Positions 61,832 to 64,000 of a stretch of DNA of 64,000 nt are shown one piece after another. Made by a program: the position numbers and the translations under genes. The DNA comes from Streptococcus suis (GTDB taxonomy: Bacteria; Bacillota; Bacilli; Lactobacillales; Streptococcaceae), in contig NZ_WCJE01000009.1 in NCBI RefSeq assembly GCF_016743335.1, positions 1-64,000 of the forward strand, written 5' to 3'. Numbering within the stretch: the stretch's first letter is position 1; every line of letters begins with the position of its first letter. The notes beneath the pieces were generated by a model, which searched no databases, was not told the origin of the DNA, and saw only the letters and a list, made by a program, of their open reading frames with translations.

Positions 61832-61859
61832 AAAAAAGTGCCTAGCAAAACTAGACACC
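61832..61859 (-). terminator. orphan terminator upstream of the integrase
   Basis: On the minus strand GTGTCTAG - TTTTG - CTAGGCAC followed by TTTTTT. No intact gene lies on that strand just before it, so it may be left over from deleted element genes. Confidence 0.6.
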
Positions 61860-61871
61860 TCACGCAAATAT

Positions 61872-61885
61872 ACACCCTCGGGTGT
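61872..61885. repeat. palindrome in the element remnant
   Basis: ACACCCTCGGGTGT is a near-perfect inverted repeat; a possible operator of a lost element repressor. CTTACAC ... GTGTAAG at 61956-61977 is a second one, close to the toxin promoter. Confidence 0.4.
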
Positions 61886-61987
61886 TATAAATGCTTTCTC
61901 CGTTTATCTAGTTTATAGTATTTGGGATTAAATATCAATCATAAAAATATGGTTACTTACACGTTGCCATGTGTAAGCGGGGAGAAT

Positions 61988-62017
61988 TTGACAACAAAAT
62001 AAACTATCTGATAAGAT
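61988..62017 (+). promoter_or_regulatory. promoter of the Fst-like toxin RNA (RNA I)
   Basis: TTGACA, 18-base spacer and TAAGAT; expected start near 62024, giving a leader of about 35 bases before the toxin. Confidence 0.65.
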
Positions 62018-62058
62018 ATACAAGCCCCCTTTGAATTTACTGAAGGGAGGTGGTTTAG

Positions 62059-62154
62059 TTGCTAGAGCTTATCCTCACAAGTATTCTAGCGCCGTTATTG
62101 GTTAATATCTTGACTGAAGTAGTTAAGTATTATTTAGACGATAACGACGACTAA
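62059..62154 (+). CDS. Fst/Ldr-family type I toxin peptide
   Basis: A 31-residue membrane peptide starting at TTG 62059, with GGGAGGTGG upstream. MLELILTSILAPLLVNILTE leads into VVKYYLDDNDD. The pattern of a hydrophobic helix with a proline in the middle (SILAPLLV), then a K-Y-x-L-D segment and a charged tail is that of Fst toxins such as Fst of Enterococcus faecalis pAD1 (IAPIFVG ... LDEEDDS). It would disrupt the membrane if translated without the antisense RNA. Direct repeats and a shared terminator with RNA II complete the par-like module. Confidence 0.85.
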   Translation: MLELILTSILAPLLVNILTEVVKYYLDDNDD

Positions 62155-62172
62155 CCCCAAACAGGGGCAAAC

Positions 62173-62208
62173 AAAAACCCTCAACGCTGGCACGTTGGGG
62201 GCTTTTTT
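62173..62208. terminator. shared bidirectional terminator of the toxin-antitoxin cassette
   Basis: CCCTCAACG / CGTTGGGGG stem flanked by AAAAA and TTTTTT, so it ends both RNA I and the convergent RNA II, as in pAD1 par. Confidence 0.85.
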
Positions 62209-62246
62209 GATTTAGTGCTAGAATTGTCCTCACAACAATTCTTTAC
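62174..62246 (-). ncRNA. predicted RNA II antitoxin of the Fst-like system
   Basis: A small RNA of about 70 bases on the minus strand. Its promoter is strong (TTGACA at 62277-62282 and TATAAT at 62253-62258, spacer 18). The RNA carries a segment (complement of GCTAGAATTGTCCTCACAA, 62218-62236) that matches as a direct repeat GCTAGAGCTTATCCTCACAA at 62061-62080 in the toxin RNA, so it can pair with the toxin start region as well as with the terminator stem. This is the par arrangement of convergent RNAs and repeats. Confidence 0.75.
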
Positions 62247-62252
62247 ACTATG

Positions 62253-62282
62253 ATTATACCCCCATTATAGGTTATATGTCAA
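62253..62282 (-). promoter_or_regulatory. promoter of RNA II
   Basis: Consensus -35 and -10 on the minus strand separated by 18 bases; stronger than the toxin promoter, as expected for a short-lived antitoxin RNA. Confidence 0.75.
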
Positions 62283-62559
62283 TCAATTTGTATATTTCCA
62301 CGCGCCGACCTGCTGGAGTTGGCGTTTTTCCGTAACATCGTAGAATAACAATAAAAGGCAGAATAAAAACTATTCCACCTTTTTGTAATGACAAAATTAA
62401 AAAAGCCCTTAACTGTTGGCTGGCATACCACACAGGCAGCTTACGACAATACGCAGACACAAACAGAATTACAAGTAGCCTTTTCTGTACTTAATATAGT
62501 AATTATTTAAAGAATAGCTGAAAGCCTTGATACGTATTTTATGATTTGTGCACTAGTAA

Positions 62560-62661
62560 TACTCTTCGAAAATCAAAATTATCCGTTGTCAAGAGCCTTG
62601 AGGAACTCCAGTTCTATCTTCGACTTCGTTTCCTAGGCTACTTTTGATTTTCGTTGAGTAT
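62560..62661. repeat. RUP-like MITE, copy 3 (102 bp)
   Basis: Almost identical to the 1374-1477 element, with ends ATACTCTTCGAAAATCAAAA and TTTTGATTTTCGTTGAGTAT. It lies between the element remnant and rodA. Confidence 0.85.
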
Positions 62662-62765
62662 AAATCGTATCCCCGCTGATGTAACTAGATTTTTAGTTTC
62701 AATGAGAGATGATTTCTGCTATAATGGAACGAGTAAGAATTTGAAGTGAAAGTATGAGGAAATTG

Positions 62766-63983
62766 ATGAAAAATAGGGGCACAATCGATAGTCGAGTAGA
62801 CTACTCACTTATTTTACCGGTCTTTTTTTTATTAGTTGTGGGGATTATTTCTCTCTACATTGCGGTTAGTCAAGATTATCCGGATAATGTTGTACAGATG
62901 GTTGGTCAACAAATTGCTTGGATAGGAATTGGAACAGTGGTAGCTTTTTTGGTCATGTTCTTTTCCACTAAGTTTCTGTGGCAAATCACACCTTACTTGT
63001 ACGTACTTGGGCTAGGACTTATGGTATTGCCTTTGTTTTTCTACAGTCCAGACTTAGTAGCGTCAACGGGAGCAAAAAACTGGGTAACGATTGGTGGAAT
63101 GACTCTTTTTCAACCATCCGAATTTATGAAAATAGCCTACATCATTATGTTGTCAAGGGTGATTGTCACCTTTCATAAATATTATCCAAATCGAAAAATT
63201 CGTGAGGATTTTATGTTGATTGGTTATATGACACTGTTTACTATCCCAGTCTTGATTTTGTTGGCCTTACAGAAAGATTTAGGAACCTCCTTAGTATTTG
63301 TAGCAATCTTTAGCGGAATGCTTCTATTATCAGGAGTTTCTTGGAAAATTCTATTACCGACTGCCTTAACGGGGATCGTTTTGGTTGGTGGATTTATGCT
63401 GATTTTTATTTCTCCTGGTGGAACAACATTCCTCCACAATTTGGGGATGGACACTTATAAAATCAATCGTATTGCAGCCTGGCTTGATCCCTTTAAAAAT
63501 GCCCAATCAACGACCTACCAGCAAGCTCAAAGTTTGATAGCTATCGGAAGTGGTGGCTTAAAAGGACTAGGTTTCAATAAAACAAATCTTCTTATACCTG
63601 TTCGAGAAAGTGATATGATTTTTACGGTGATTGGAGAGGACTTTGGTTTTATTGGTGGGACGGTATTGATTGTACTATACTTGTTGCTCATTTATCGAAT
63701 GCTGCGGGTAACGTTGAAGTCAAACAATCGATACTACACCTACATATCAACTGGCTATATCATGATGCTCTTGTTCCATGTGTTTGAAAATGTTGGCGCT
63801 GCAACGGGTTTGTTGCCTTTAACAGGTATTCCTTTGCCGTTTATCTCCCAAGGTGGTTCGTCCATGGTTTCAAATCTGATTGGTGTTGGTCTAGTGCTGT
63901 CAATGGGGTATCAGTCACGACTAGCTGATGAGAAGGAAACAAATCGATCACGTCGCTATAGAAAAATTACGATAAAACGTTAG
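62766..63983 (+). CDS. rodA: SEDS-family peptidoglycan glycosyltransferase RodA
   Basis: Polytopic membrane enzyme of 405 residues that polymerises lipid II with a class B PBP during elongation. ATG 62766 is preferred (AGGA five bases before); ATG 62754 would add four residues. Family segments are GAKNWVTIGGMTLFQPSEFMKI, LQKDLGTSLVF with the catalytic Asp loop, GLGFNKTNLLIPVRESDMIFTVIGEDFGFIGG and TGIPLPFISQGGSSM. RVDYSLILPVFFLL at the start points to RodA rather than FtsW. The complete stop lies at 63981-63983. Confidence 0.93.
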   Translation: MKNRGTIDSRVDYSLILPVFFLLVVGIISLYIAVSQDYPDNVVQMVGQQIAWIGIGTVVAFLVMFFSTKFLWQITPYLYVLGLGLMVLPLFFYSPDLVASTGAKNWVTIGGMTLFQPSEFMKIAYIIMLSRVIVTFHKYYPNRKIREDFMLIGYMTLFTIPVLILLALQKDLGTSLVFVAIFSGMLLLSGVSWKILLPTALTGIVLVGGFMLIFISPGGTTFLHNLGMDTYKINRIAAWLDPFKNAQSTTYQQAQSLIAIGSGGLKGLGFNKTNLLIPVRESDMIFTVIGEDFGFIGGTVLIVLYLLLIYRMLRVTLKSNNRYYTYISTGYIMMLLFHVFENVGAATGLLPLTGIPLPFISQGGSSMVSNLIGVGLVLSMGYQSRLADEKETNRSRRYRKITIKR

Positions 63984-64000
63984 AAAGTTGGTTTATATGA

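Larger units (their letters stand above)
60594..62560. mobile_element. remnant of an integrative element downstream of rpmE2
   Basis: The region from the integrase to the RUP-like repeat contains only the integrase, an orphan terminator, palindromes and the Fst toxin-antitoxin cassette. It lacks replication, structural and conjugation genes, so it looks like a reduced or deleted prophage, satellite or IME. Exact attL/attR repeats could not be identified; boundaries are approximate. Confidence 0.6.

Noticed and set aside
62272..62460. 62-codon minus-strand reading to the right of the toxin cassette
   Set aside because: It overlaps the RNA II promoter and has no start signals or family.
62388..62497. 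35-codon plus-strand reading (MTKLKKALNCWLAYHTG...) in the element remnant
   Set aside because: No ribosome binding site and no clear family. Possibly a remnant of an element gene, but not supportable.
1..64000. CRISPR arrays, rRNA genes, restriction or other defence islands
   Set aside because: No regularly spaced repeats, ribosomal RNA sequence, Cas proteins, methyltransferases or known defence genes were seen.

Overview
The window is a low-GC Firmicute chromosome segment. Gene content, gene order and cell-wall features point to Streptococcus, most likely Streptococcus suis. Supporting signs are YSIRK/LPXTG surface proteins, an arginine deiminase island controlled by an FNR-like protein (flpS-arcA-GNAT-arcB-arcC-arcD-arcT), dltXABCD, a lysine-adding MurE, fhuCDBG, comEA-comEC, holA-sodA, an AdcR-type operator, and RUP-like and other short streptococcal repeats. 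The assignment rests on recognised families and gene order, not on a database search.

Layout. 0-6 kb: glf (galactofuranose precursor), a RUP-like repeat, a frameshifted flavin reductase with its MarR regulator, then the ypmB-aspC-asnS cluster. 6-9.5 kb: a long intergenic region and a wall-anchored lethal-factor-like zinc metalloprotease whose promoter spacer holds a G10 tract. 9.5-14.5 kb: a MATE exporter broken by a MITE-like repeat, then ridA and the overlapping rapZ-yvcK-whiA genes. 14.5-25 kb: the arginine deiminase island, divergent argR, queA and an unlisted 55-residue membrane protein. 25-35.8 kb: nagB with two NagR-like operators, an ltrA remnant truncated at a degenerate IS982-type element, dltX-dltABCD, an intact ltrA, a glutathionyl-hydroquinone-reductase-like protein, an RsuA-type pseudouridine synthase and a glutathione peroxidase. 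35.8-45 kb: fhuCDBG, murE, an acyltransferase and comEA-comEC. 45-55.5 kb: a 1876-residue M26 zinc metalloprotease, holA, sodA followed by a MITE-like repeat, and a wall-anchored 5'-nucleotidase. 55.5-64 kb: tRNA-Arg(CCU), a ClC channel, chorismate mutase, zinc-independent S14 under an AdcR box, flavodoxin, pde2-apbE, rpmE2, a remnant integrative element (tyrosine integrase plus a complete Fst-type type I toxin-antitoxin cassette), a RUP-like repeat and rodA.

How the genes work together. The arc island converts arginine to ornithine, ammonia, CO2 and ATP; ArcD imports arginine and ArcT probably supplies it from peptides. A perfect cre site suggests catabolite control, FlpS and ArgR are the local regulators, and the arcA leader can fold over its own ribosome binding site. 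The dlt genes, murE, rodA, ypmB and the rapZ-yvcK-whiA cluster serve the cell envelope. Three sortase-anchored enzymes (two metalloproteases and a nucleotidase) form a host-interaction layer.

Most interesting signals: the poly-G promoter of the lethal-factor-like protease (possible phase variation), the Fst-like toxin with antisense RNA on the element remnant, the ribosome-binding-site-sequestering hairpin before arcA, two apparently near-leaderless genes, and a 115-bp identical patch shared by two otherwise divergent ltrA copies flanking the dlt operon.
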